DNA of 64,000 bases from Deinococcus phoenicis (GTDB taxonomy: Bacteria; Deinococcota; Deinococci; Deinococcales; Deinococcaceae), in assembly GCF_000599865.1 (NCBI RefSeq), contig NZ_JHAC01000011.1, positions 1-64,000 of the forward strand, in the 5' to 3' direction. Positions 1 to 10,500 of this stretch are shown here, one piece after another (the first letter of the stretch is position 1; each line of letters opens with the position of its first letter). Below the pieces are notes generated by a model. It was not told where the DNA came from and did not search any database. It saw only the letters and a list, made by a program, of their open reading frames with translations. The position numbers were made by a program, and so were the translations under genes.

Positions 1-203
1 AGGGGAGGCGTGGCCCAGCCATAGCCGCCCGGTGTCCGCGTCAGCACCTGCCCCGGCGTGCCGCCCGAAGGCAGCCCGACGCCAGAGCCGTCCCCAGTCA
101 GGTGCGCGGTCAGCGGGTTGCTCTCCGTCCCGTCCCCGGTGATGGTGGTGCCGTCGGTGCTGACCGCGTTTTGCAGGCCGATGGTGATGTTCTTGATGGT
201 CAT
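1..203 (-). CDS. Phage tail fibre-like protein, 5' end only
   Basis: The gene runs leftward out of the window and only its first 67 codons are visible. The translation starts MTIKNITIGLQNAV and contains GGTPGQVLT and GGYGWATPP, glycine-rich motifs typical of joints in phage tail-fibre or collagen-like structural proteins. The ATG at 203 lies 2 nt beyond the TGA of the preceding minus-strand gene, so it belongs to the tail-tip end of the late operon. Fibre identity is inferred from composition and position. Confidence 0.6.
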   Translation of the reverse strand, partial: MTIKNITIGLQNAVSTDGTTITGDGTESNPLTAHLTGDGSGVGLPSGGTPGQVLTRTPGGYGWATPP

Positions 204-205
204 GT

Positions 206-643
206 TCAGTTCTCCTTCGTGTAGGTGATGCTCAGCTTCGGGTTGCCACCTGCCGCCACGGCCTTCAGCGTCCGCAGGTCCGGCCCGCTGACCTGCCACA
301 CGCTCCCGTCCCCCCACCGCTCGCCGTCCGCCGGGGTCGGGTCCGGTGCGGCGGTCGCAATCCGAGCCACGCCCCCTTCCACGCCGATGCGCGCGCCCGT
401 CGCCTCGGCAGGGATGTTGGGGAGGGCCTGGGCCTGGCCGGTCAGGACGAGGGTGGTGCGGGAGAGGGAGGTGGTCTGGGTGGGGGCGCCGGTGCCGCCT
501 CCGCCCAGTTGCCCGCTTTTCACTGGGACCATCTTCCCCGCCGCCTGGTCGAACACGTACAGCGCGACGGGCGCTACCTTCTCGTAGTCCACGCTGTCGG
601 GGTCGCGGTTCTCCGGGATACCGTTGCTGCGAACGTTCGTCAT
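206..643 (-). CDS. Phage tail-tip accessory protein, unknown
   Basis: This 145-residue protein has no family I recognise. It has a proline/glycine-rich middle (QLGGGGTGAP) and a C-terminal half of alternating polar and hydrophobic residues ending SITYTKEN, which fits a small beta-rich virion protein. It lies between two fibre-like genes in the late operon, 2 nt upstream of the next start. A fibre accessory or baseplate role is inferred from position only. Confidence 0.55.
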   Translation of the reverse strand: MTNVRSNGIPENRDPDSVDYEKVAPVALYVFDQAAGKMVPVKSGQLGGGGTGAPTQTTSLSRTTLVLTGQAQALPNIPAEATGARIGVEGGVARIATAAPDPTPADGERWGDGSVWQVSGPDLRTLKAVAAGGNPKLSITYTKEN

Positions 644-725
644 CTCTCACCTCAATCAGCCAAAGCGAGCGCCCCCACGCGCGGGCTGAAGCGCGGGCGG
701 GGGCGGGATTGGGGTCGCTACGGAA

Positions 726-2714
726 TCACGCCAGCTTGAAGGCCGTGAAGGTGGTGATCTGCGCGGTCCCGCCGTAGAGCTGGCGAGAGACGTTGGTGGT
801 TTCGAGGCGCACGTCTACCTTGTCCCCGGTGTTCAGCCGGATGATGGTGCCACCGATCAGCGTGGCGGAGACACCAGTGGCGTTGATTTTCGCCACGTGC
901 TCACCGACTTTTCCGGCCTCCACGTTGTTGACGAAAAACGACGCATTCAGCACGTCGCCATCGGTCAGGTTGACGCACACCAGCGAGGAGCGCAGGTCGT
1001 AGATACCCGTTGAGGGTACGGTGAACACGGTCCCGTTGAAGGTGGCCGCACCATCGGTGATGGTGTCGAAGTTGACGATGGCCTTGCCCGGCGAGGTTGC
1101 CCGGTAGGCACTCGAATACGCCCGGACAAACACGACGCTCCCCCCGCCCGTGGTTGCCCCGAGCTGGTAGATGTTCCCCGCACTGTCCATCGCCCAGAAC
1201 TTCCCGCTGCGGGCATACGTCACCACCCGCCCGGCTGGCGGTTTTGTCGGGTCGGCGGCGAGTTCGCGCCACTCCGCCCCGCCCGAGGCCCGGAGCAACA
1301 GATTGATGTTCCCCCGGTTCGAGCCGGATTTGCTGTCGTAGAAGGCAATATCGAGGTTGGGGAAAAACTCCTGCCGCGCGTAGCTCCAGAAGTTCCCGCC
1401 GTAGTTGCCGGTCTGGACGATCATCATGCCCTGAAGCGGTTTGCTCTGGTCACGGACATTCGTGCGGTCGATGAACCGGCTGGCCTCCCAGTAGGCCATG
1501 TCGTCCCACAGTGCCGTGCCGCCTGCCGTGGGGTTCTGGTAGCCGATAGCGGCGCGTTCCAACCCGTTTTTATCCAGAAACCGGACGGCACTGGGGGCAT
1601 CGTCGGCCAGGTTCTGCACGCTCACCACGTTGTTCAGCGGGAAGTTCGCCACGAAATGGTGTTCTGTGGCTTCCCCCTTCACCACGATGCCGCCCTTCAC
1701 GCTCAGGGCCGCCGCTTCCCCCTGGCCGGGGGCATCGTAGCCCGCGCGGTATGCCCCGCTGCCACCCACCTGAAGGCTGTTCACGGCGGGGTCGAGGCCA
1801 CCGGTCCCGGCTGCGCCCTGCTGCGCGATCACCTCCCAATTGGTGCTGTCCCCGCTGGGGGCGGTGGCGGTCTTCCCGGCCACCTTGCGGCGGTAACTGG
1901 AGCCGCTGTAGGTCACGGCATCGTTGACCGCGTAGGTGGTCGCGGCGGCCCACGCTCCCCGCCACGTGAGGCCAGCCGGACCAGCGGGCAGGGTCAGATT
2001 CAGCGTCTGGTTCGGGGCCGCGCCTGTCAGGCTGGCGCTGGCCGCGCTACCCGCCGCGCCCGTCGTCACGGTTCCGATGCTCAGCGTGCTGGCTGGCCCC
2101 GGTTCCCCTTTCGCCGTGTTGGCAAGGCTCTCCGCACGCTGCGCCTGCGCCTTGGCGTAGTCCCCCTGGGCCTGCGCGTAGTCTCCCTGCGTGCCCGCAT
2201 AGCTCGCCGCGTCATTGGCGGCCCCCATCGCCGCATACGCGTCCTGAGCACCCGCATATGCATCCTGCGCGGCAGCGTAGGCGTCCTGCGCGTTGGTTTG
2301 CGCCTGAGCCGTCGCCGTCAGCAGGTTCGTGATCTGCGCCTCGGTCGCCAGGACCGCGCCGCTGGCCCCGAGGGCGGACCCGTCCCACTTCCCGCCTCCA
2401 GTGTCGCGGGGGTGGCCGACCGCTGCATCCCAGGGAACACCCCGCACCCCTGGCCCGCGTGGCACTATTCGGACCCTCACCAGCGGCGGCACGGGGTCGC
2501 CTATCTCGCCGCCGTAGACCATCAGGGGGCCGTTTCCGGCCTTGTTGAGCAGGGAGGCAAACCCGCCCGTGACCGCTCCCACCTGCCCCTCGAACTGCCC
2601 GCCCGCCGCCTGCGCGGCCACCATGTAGGACCGCTCATACTCCACAACGACCGGACTGCCCGTCATGCCCGGCTGCGCCTGCACTTTCAAACTGACTTCG
2701 AGTAACTTTGCCAT
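726..2714 (-). CDS. Tail fibre protein with carbohydrate-binding and C1q-like domains
   Basis: The 662-residue protein looks modular. Residues about 140-190 hold alanine-rich seven-residue repeats (AQDAYAA, AQDAYAG) and then QGDYAQA/QGDYAKA, expected to form a trimeric coiled coil. KGEPGPAS near 202 and PAGPAGLTW near 243 are collagen-like turns. Residues 250-297 (WRGAWAAATTYAVNDAVTY) resemble the small aromatic CBM5/12-type carbohydrate-binding fold. The last 130 residues resemble a C1q/TNF-like trimer head. This architecture suits a receptor-binding fibre. The receptor is unknown. Confidence 0.8.
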   Translation of the reverse strand: MAKLLEVSLKVQAQPGMTGSPVVVEYERSYMVAAQAAGGQFEGQVGAVTGGFASLLNKAGNGPLMVYGGEIGDPVPPLVRVRIVPRGPGVRGVPWDAAVGHPRDTGGGKWDGSALGASGAVLATEAQITNLLTATAQAQTNAQDAYAAAQDAYAGAQDAYAAMGAANDAASYAGTQGDYAQAQGDYAKAQAQRAESLANTAKGEPGPASTLSIGTVTTGAAGSAASASLTGAAPNQTLNLTLPAGPAGLTWRGAWAAATTYAVNDAVTYSGSSYRRKVAGKTATAPSGDSTNWEVIAQQGAAGTGGLDPAVNSLQVGGSGAYRAGYDAPGQGEAAALSVKGGIVVKGEATEHHFVANFPLNNVVSVQNLADDAPSAVRFLDKNGLERAAIGYQNPTAGGTALWDDMAYWEASRFIDRTNVRDQSKPLQGMMIVQTGNYGGNFWSYARQEFFPNLDIAFYDSKSGSNRGNINLLLRASGGAEWRELAADPTKPPAGRVVTYARSGKFWAMDSAGNIYQLGATTGGGSVVFVRAYSSAYRATSPGKAIVNFDTITDGAATFNGTVFTVPSTGIYDLRSSLVCVNLTDGDVLNASFFVNNVEAGKVGEHVAKINATGVSATLIGGTIIRLNTGDKVDVRLETTNVSRQLYGGTAQITTFTAFKLA

Positions 2715-2721
2715 GTCTCTC

Positions 2722-3132
2722 CTACCAGAAAAATGAATCCGTGCTGTCGGGGTCCGGCACGCTCGCCAGAATCAGCGTCACCGTCAGCGCCGCCCGCCCA
2801 CTGTGGCTGCCCGCAGGCACCGCCAGCAGGGAACTGGAGGCCAGCGCCACCTCGCCCCGCCCGTCCCGGTCTATGGCCGTGGCCGCCCGGAGCGCCTGTT
2901 GCAACTCGCGCAGGGAGAGGCTGAGTTCCGCCTCCGTTTTGAACCGCACCTCACCCGTCAGGGTCAGCGGCACGGGGTCCGGGAGGCCGTCGCTGAGGTC
3001 CGTCACGTCCCGGTAGCCCCGTCCCCGCACGAGGTTGTGACTGACCGCCGTGAGGGAGAGCGCGGAAGGCGTCAGCGTGCCGGGCAGGGGAATGCGCCCA
3101 TTGGGGGTCGTGAGCCAGTAGCGTTCCCTCAT
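2722..3132 (-). CDS. Phage tail-tip protein, unknown
   Basis: A 136-residue protein beginning MRERYWLTTPNGRIPLPG. It is mostly alternating hydrophobic beta-like sequence with one helical segment near residues 70-85 and ends DPDSTDSFFW. Its ATG overlaps the TGA of the upstream 464-codon gene (ATGA), so the two are translationally coupled. Position between tape measure and fibre suggests a distal-tail component. I do not recognise the family. Confidence 0.6.
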   Translation of the reverse strand: MRERYWLTTPNGRIPLPGTLTPSALSLTAVSHNLVRGRGYRDVTDLSDGLPDPVPLTLTGEVRFKTEAELSLSLRELQQALRAATAIDRDGRGEVALASSSLLAVPAGSHSGRAALTVTLILASVPDPDSTDSFFW

Positions 3133-4520
3133 GTCCGCCCCCGCGTCTGACCCCGATAGGGCAGCGCCGCCGTGAGAATGCGGGTACTCGCTTCACTCCG
3201 GTTCCACGTCACGACCGCACCCGCCGCGTACTGCGAGACGCCGCCGGGCAGGCCGTCCACCCGGAACGGCGGCACATGCACGCCGGGCAGGTTGAACTCA
3301 TAGGTCGGCCCCACCGCGTAGGGCATGTTCCAGCCGCGCGGCATGGTGAGCGTGCGGGCGCGTTCATACTCGCGGGTGATGACGCTGCGGGCCGAAATCA
3401 GCTTGAACGTGTTGCGGTCGCTCTCTGGGCCACTGCTGGGCACGTCCCCGCTGACCGTGATGTACACGTCGGTCAGCGCCGTATTTGCCAGGATGGCGGC
3501 GTAGCCCCAGAGTTCGGCAGGCACCTCGAAATCCTGCGTGAACACGCCGCTGAGCCGTATTGACATGGCCCCCAGGACGGCAGGCTGCAAGCCTCCCCGG
3601 TTCATCCGCACCGTCAGCGTGATGGGGTAGGGCGAGTTGATCGCCACCTCGTACTGGAGGCGGAGAATCAACTTCCGCACGATGCCGAGGTCCACCGGGC
3701 GCTGCCCTGCCGCGCGGTAGGCCTGTGCGTCCATCACCCAGAGCGTGGTGTTCCCCGCCCCGGTCATCTGGTAGGCCTGCCCCACCCCGCTGTTGCTGAT
3801 ATTGCCCGTCGCCAGCTCGTCCACCGTCTCCGTCATCGGGTCCGGCGTAATGGTGGCGAAGCGGCGCGGCGCGAACGGCGGCACGTCCGGGCGGCTGTAG
3901 GTCCGCACCGGGAAGTCCGGCCCCGCCTGATAGGTCGCGTCGGTCAGATAGTCCGTGACCGTCCAGCCGAGGGAGCGCAGGCCATAGGCGCGGCTGTCGA
4001 GGGTATAGACGCCGGGCGTGGCGCTCTCGGGCCGCCCGATCACCCCCGTCAGGTCCGCCGTCACCCCCGCCTCGCTGTTCGGGTACGGCTCCAGGGCGTC
4101 GTCCACGGCCTGCTGGCGCGTTTTGCTGCTGTCCGGCGCGGGCATGGTCACGCCGTAGGCTTTGGCCCCCCCCGGCGTGAGGCCCGCCCCGTTCAGCGCG
4201 GCGCTGCTGTCCCCCGGACGGCCCAGATACGTGGTTTCCAGACCGACCAGGGGAATGCCGCTCAGCTCGCCCCGTTGCACGATGGCGGCCTCCGCGATGC
4301 CCGCCGCGATGAAGCCGGTGCCTAGCTCGCTTTCCAGCCGCACGCGAATCATGCGCGGCCATGCGCGGCCTTCCCAGGCGCTCGGCACGCTGGACAGGCC
4401 GATATTGCCCGAACGCAACGTGCCCAGGGGGCCATAGCTGAGCTGCACAGTGATGGCCGCCGCGCTGAACGTCTCATCCGGCGTGCCGAATGGCGGCGCG
4501 TCGTGCGCCTCGAATGACAT
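3129..4520 (-). CDS. Tail-tip structural protein (distal tail region); start uncertain
   Basis: This protein of at least 463 residues follows the tape measure, where siphophages encode Dit or Tal proteins, but I see no diagnostic motif. It is beta-rich and ends near YRGQTRGRT. The first good in-frame ATG is at 4520, behind a weak GGAAG. A much better Shine-Dalgarno (AGGAGG, about 4573-4578) overlaps the tape-measure stop codon, but in frame it is followed only by ATC codons. Translation may therefore start at a rare ATC near 4567 and add about 15-20 residues, or depend on coupling. Confidence 0.6.
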   Translation of the reverse strand: MSFEAHDAPPFGTPDETFSAAAITVQLSYGPLGTLRSGNIGLSSVPSAWEGRAWPRMIRVRLESELGTGFIAAGIAEAAIVQRGELSGIPLVGLETTYLGRPGDSSAALNGAGLTPGGAKAYGVTMPAPDSSKTRQQAVDDALEPYPNSEAGVTADLTGVIGRPESATPGVYTLDSRAYGLRSLGWTVTDYLTDATYQAGPDFPVRTYSRPDVPPFAPRRFATITPDPMTETVDELATGNISNSGVGQAYQMTGAGNTTLWVMDAQAYRAAGQRPVDLGIVRKLILRLQYEVAINSPYPITLTVRMNRGGLQPAVLGAMSIRLSGVFTQDFEVPAELWGYAAILANTALTDVYITVSGDVPSSGPESDRNTFKLISARSVITREYERARTLTMPRGWNMPYAVGPTYEFNLPGVHVPPFRVDGLPGGVSQYAAGAVVTWNRSEASTRILTAALPYRGQTRGRT

Positions 4521-4578
4521 GCGGGTCGGCTTCCATGCCGACCCGCCTTTGCCTGCGGTGATGTTGATGTTCCACCTC

Positions 4579-7500
4579 CTAGCGGAGTGCGCCCCAATCG
4601 AGTTCTTTGCGTCCCAGCAGCCGGTCCAGACGGTCAGCCACCGCCGCAAAGACGCCGACTCCGCCCACAAATGCCTGCGTCCCCGCCGTAAATTGCGGGA
4701 GGGCCTGCGCGAGCGTCAGGACGTTGCTGCTGAGCGTGCTGAGCACGTCGAAGTTGATAGAGCTGGTGATGCTCGCGGGCATCTCCACCTTGATGGCTTT
4801 GGTGTCCACCAGACCGGGCACCGTTTCCGGCTGCCCCTGCATGACGGCGATGCGCCCCTGAAGCGCCTCGATCTGTCCCTTGAGCCGGTCGCGTTCCGCC
4901 TGCGTGGTCGCGTTGTTGTAGCGGTCCTGCAACGTGCCGAGCTGCTGCTGCAACTCGGTGATGCTGCCCTGGGCCGCCGCTTTCTCCCCGTTCAGGCGAG
5001 TCAGTTCCTTCTCTCTGGCCTCAATCTCGGCCCGGATACGGTCCCGTTCGGCGTCGGTGGTGGCGAGGCTGAGTTTCTGTTGCAGGTCGCTGATTTCGGC
5101 CTGAAGAGCGGCGATGGAGCCGGACGGGGGGGCTTTTGGCTGCCCCTGCCCGAAGCCCGGCAGGGTCGGGGCCACCTGCTGCCAGGTGTCGGTGATGCCC
5201 TGATACCCGGCCCGGATGCCCCCCATCAGGCGGTCGAGTTCGGCCTGTTCCTCAGCGGAGATGCCGTCCTTTTCCAGCGCCTTTGCGCGGGCATCGGTGT
5301 ACGCCTTGATCTGTTCTTCCAGGCCGCTGCTCATGACGATGGCCTTCAGCGCCATTTTCGCCACGAGCGAATTCATGGACTTCTCGAAGGCTTCCTGGGT
5401 GCCCGTGAAGTCCCCCATCTCGAAGGCGTTCATGAGGCTGGAATCCAGCAGGCTGCTGAGGGTCTGCCCCAGTTCTCCGAAAATCTCAGCCGCCGTGATT
5501 TGGAGCTTGGCGGCGGCGTCGCTCATGACCTGGGGGCCAGTGCCCGTCAGGCCCCACCACAGGCGGGTGAAAAAGTTGCTGTTTGCCAGTTTCTCGCGTG
5601 CGGCGGCGTCGGCCTTCAGGGCATCGGCGTAGAGGTTTTTGAACATGCCCACGCCGTCCTGCGCCACTTTCTTTTCCGCTTCCGCCACTTCCAGCAGGCT
5701 CTTCTTCCACGCCCGGATGCCGGGGTCGAGGTTGTCGATGGCCTGCCCGAGGTTCATCACGGCGTCCAGGGTCGCCATGATGCCGCCCACAATGTCACCG
5801 CTGCTGAACTTGGCGAACGCCTCCACCCCGCTCACGGCGGCGCTGGTCAGTTGCCCGATGCCCTGCACGACCTCGTTGTCAGCCCCGAACAGGGCGAAGG
5901 TCTTCTGAACCACCGCCCCGACCTGCTGGATTTGGGTTTTGAGCTTGTCAAATTTATCGGTGGCCGTCACCGTGACCGGCAGCATGTTCCGCAGATTCGC
6001 GGCCAGATCGCGGTAAGAGGCGGACAGCTTTGCGCCCTCCTCGCCATTGCCCTGCACGGCGACGGCCATGCGCTCCATCTGCTCCGAGAGCGGCCCGGCC
6101 TGATTGGCGAAGGCTTCCAGGCTGATCTTGCCCGTCTCGTAGCTCTTGACCAGCTCATCGCCCTGCTTCACCACGTCTTCAAACTGCTTTTCGGCGTCAG
6201 ACTGGAACGGCTCAAGCGGCTCAGCGTTGATGCTGCTGATGATGGATTTCAGGATGCCCAGTTCTGTACTCGTGAGCTTCCCGGCGGTGTAGGCGGCGTC
6301 CAGGTCCTTGACGATGCCGTCCAGCCGCAGGGGGTCTTTCAGCTTGTCCCCCATATCCCAGAGCTGCTTGCTCCACTCGGTGAAGTAGTTCGCCGCCTGC
6401 CCGCCCGGCATCATCATGTTCTGCGAATCCGGCGCATTCAGGCCATTGCCGCCCGGCAGCTTAAGATTCTCAAAGTTGCCCGGCTTGAGGCCCTGATAGA
6501 AATCCCGCTGAATCTGGGTCAGGCGGCCTATCAGCAGCGCTTTGAGCGGTGCCCACTCCTCATCGTCCCCGATGGCGGCGATGAACCCCCGGATGGCCTC
6601 TTCCCCGAGGGGGGCAAAATCGGCGGAATCCAACTTGCCCAGCTCTGCCCGGAAGCGGTCACGGCCTTCCGCGCCCAGTTCGGTCCAGAACCGCTCCCCG
6701 AAGAAGCTGTTCGCCTCGCCCCCCAGGAAGCCCAGCAGGGACGCCGCGCCCGCCTTGCCCATGCCGCGCACGGTGTCCCGGTCGGCAAAATCCTTGTCGT
6801 CGGCGGCCTGATCGGCCATGACGGCCAGCGCATCGGCGGCCTGATCGGCGCGGCCCCGGATGACCTCCAGAAACCGCGCCGCCTGCTCCAGTGCCCCCCG
6901 GTCCAGAGCGGCATTCAGACGGTCGATCTCACCCGTGAGGAGGCTGACCGCTTCGCCCACGACTGCCCCGCGCCCTGCCGCCTCCATCACGGCGTCCAGA
7001 GCGGCATTCAGGACGCCCATAGCCCCTTCCCGGTCCCCGAGGTCGTCCAGATCACCCGCGAGGGCAATGGCCTGCCCGGCGGCGGCCTGCTGGGCCTGGG
7101 CGCTGGCCTCCAACTGGTCATCAAGGTCTGAGAGGCCCTGACGGTAGTGCTCGGCGGCGTCCCCGGCCTGGACGGTCGCCCAGGCGGATTTCCGCGCCCC
7201 TTCGATGTAGGTGTTTTGCGAGAGGCCCGCCTCCTCGGCTTTGCGGCCCAGCGCGTTGAAGCTCTTCAGAGCCGCCTGCTGGGCTTCCTCATCGAAGGTC
7301 CCCGCCTTGACCTTCTCGCGGATGCCTTCGGCCAGCTTGCTGTATTCCTCCCGCAGCGTGCGGATGCTGCTGGTCGTGGCCTTCGCCGCGCCGTCGATGG
7401 CCTGATTCCGCGTGGCGAGGGCGGCGGCGGCGGCAGTGTCATAGGCGGCGTTCGCAGCGTCGATTTCCGCCTGCTTGTTCGGCCCTTTGGCGGCGGCCAC

Positions 7501-10500
7501 ACGGCGGTCCCGCTTCATGTCGGCCAGCTTCAGGGCCGTCTGGTATTCCTCTTCCGCGTATTTCTCGATCAGGGCCTGCTGCTTGACGAGGTTGCCCTCA
7601 TTGGCCCGGATTTCCGCATCGTGGATGGTTTTCAGGCGGGCGGCGGTCGCTTCCGCCTTCTCCACCTTCAGGCCGGAAAGTTCCTGCTGAAGCTGTTTTT
7701 CCTCCTGCTGGCGCTGGGCGCTGACCTGCTGCACGGCCTGGAGCTGCTCGCGCTGCGCCCGGAGGTTCGCTTGCCGTTCGTTCTCGCGGTTCACCCCGAG
7801 GCGGCGGGCGGCCTCAGCATCGGCGGCGACCGTGCCGAGCGCCTTCGCTTCCGCGCTCTTGCGCCACACGGCCACCTGCTCATCGGCCTGACGCTTGATT
7901 TCCGCGTTCAGCGCGTAGGTAGCCGACAGAATGCGGGGGTTCGTCTCTTTGGCGATGCGCTCGCGGTCAGCGGCGGTCTTGCCTTCCAGCGTGAGGCGGG
8001 CCGCCTGCTGGTCCTTGAGGTCGGCCAGGGCGTCCTGGGCGCGTTTCACGTCCTGCTGACGGACAGCCTGCTGGACGGCGGTGTAGGCGGCGGCGGCGCG
8101 TTGGGTGTGCTGCTCACGCTCGCGGGCAGCCTTGTCCTGGTCCTGTTCGGCCTGCTTCGCGTTCTGCTGGCGGACACGGTAGGCGGCTCCTTCCGCGTCG
8201 AATACGGCTTTCTTGGCCTTGCTCTCCCCTATCCAGGCGTCCACATTGGCCTGCGCGGCGCGTTTGGCCTCGCTGCTGCCCGTCGCCTGCGCGGCCTCAA
8301 GCGCCTTGAACAGCTTCAGCGCGTCGGAACCGTAATTTTTCAGGTCGGAAGCGGTCGCCTGATACGTGCCGCTGGTCTTGGCCCCTTCCTTCTGAATGGC
8401 CTTCAGGGCTTCCGCGTTGCCACTGCTGGCCTTCTGGAACTTCTCCAGCTCGCGCGTGGCAGTGATGACCGCTTGCGTGAGAGGGACACTCTTGGGGTCT
8501 TTCTTGAGGGCCGCCTGTGCCGCTTCCAGCGCGGCGGTGAGCTGCTGGGCACGGACGATCTGGGCGGCGGTAACGGGGGATTCCTTGGCGCTGGCGGGGT
8601 TGGGGGTGTTGTCCCTGGCAAAGGGTGAGGTGGGGGCGCGGTAAAAGGTAGCTTGCCCCAGATCACTTCCGATGCCGCGCACGCGGGTGATGCCGTCACG
8701 CCCGTTCTTCTGTGTGCCGGGATTGTCAACGACCTGAATCTGGCCGTCCTTGACCCCTGCCACGACGCCCGCGTGCATCCCGCTCCCTGCACCATAAGAG
8801 ACGCCATTGCCCGTCTTAAAGATGATGAGGTCGCCGGGTCGCGCCTGATCGGCTTTGACCTGCACGAACCCCGATGCCTGAGCGTTCTTCTCTAACGAGG
8901 GAACCCAGGCATTCTGAACCGCTGTCCCCTTCACCTTCACGCCCAGCTTGTTCAAGATTTCGTAGGCGATGATGGCGCAATCAGAGGCAACACGGGAATC
9001 GTTTTTGAAGGTGTCCTTGAGCGACGAAATGAAGTCATAGGAGAACTTGGCCGCGCCCTCTGTGGTGTTCGGCGTGTCTTGCCACCAATTCTTAGACGAT
9101 TCCCGAATGCGGGTGCTAGCAGCATTAGCGGCGGCGGCGGCGTCAGTTGTGGCGCTTCCGAAGGCGACAATATCCGCCCACCCTGCCTTCACCGATTCCA
9201 CGCCCCAGGCCGACCCCTGCTGAACGCCATTCACGATGTTGCCGGGGGCGCTCCGCATGGCCTCAAGGTTGTTCCCTACTGCCTTGCCTACTGTTTCCCA
9301 CGCGCCGCTAAAGTCACCTGACTTGAACTGCCCCCAAGCTTTCTGGAGGGCAAGCAAGCTATCCATAGATGTGCTGAACAGCCGCTTGATTTCTGTCAGG
9401 GCGGCGTCAATCCCGCCCACCAAACCTCCGCCCACGGCCAGACCGAACCCAACAAGGACGGTGGCGATACCGCCCGCTGCCTTGCCCACATCGGTCATGA
9501 GGCCCAGCATCACGCGCAGAGCGCCCGTGGCGTCCACAACAGCAACCGCGACGGCAGTAATAGCAGGCTTGAGGGTGTCCTTATTCGTTTGTGCCCAATC
9601 CAACGCAGACTTCAGCGCCCGCGTCTGTTCATCCATCAGGGCAGAGACGGCGGGGAGGAGTTGTGCGCCTATCTCGTTTCGGAGTTCCTGCTTTGCTCTG
9701 AGATTGTCATTTTCACTTTTGGTCAGGCCGCGTAGATAAATATCCTGATCTGCAACCTCAGACTTTGTTTCCTTCAGGATGGCATTCAGGCCAGCCGTGA
9801 TACGTTCTTGGTCGGTTAGTTCACGGCTCGTTGCCTTGATTTCTTTTTTGTACTTGTCATAAACAGGCCCGAAATTAGTAATCAGTCCATAATTTTCTAC
9901 CAATTCCGAACGCCCTGTAACTAGAGCAGTCGAGACGGCATCCCACGCTTCTCCAATGTTCTTACCTTCACGGGCGGCACTTGCGCCCACAGCAATAAAT
10001 GCTTGCTGTACCTGCTGAAGGCTTGCGCCATTGCGAAGAAGTGTTTCGGCAGATTTCATGGCCGTGGCGTCTGCAACGCCGTATTTGTCGGCCAGCCCCT
10101 GAATGATGCCGCTTGCGGCTGCCACGCTCTGCCCGCTGCGCTGCACACTGCGCTCAAAAGCTGTCTGTGCATTCTCGGCAGCCTGGCTCTCTTTGGCGAG
10201 CGTCACAAGCTGCTGAATCATCTGATTGCCCGTCCAGGCAGCGGCGGCGGCAGTGGCAGCGCCTATGGCCCCTCGCAGGGCCACAAACTGCGCTCCCAGC
10301 CCCGCCGTGCCTGCTGTAGCCTGCTGGGCGTTTGTCTGGAAGTTGCGGTCAAAAGCGCGGGCGGCCTCCCGGCCAGCTTCTGCACCGGCTTGCTGCCCCT
10401 GTTTGCCAAACTCGCCATTCTCGAACAGTTTTCCTTGATTCTGCCGCTTGAAGGCGTCCCCAAACGCTTTAGAAGCTTCCTGGCCCGCCCGCTCAGTCTC

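Noticed and set aside
4450..7131. 893-codon open frame on the plus strand
   Set aside because: It lies opposite the tape-measure gene. High GC and codon bias in the real gene leave the antisense frame open; it has no motifs and its composition is odd.
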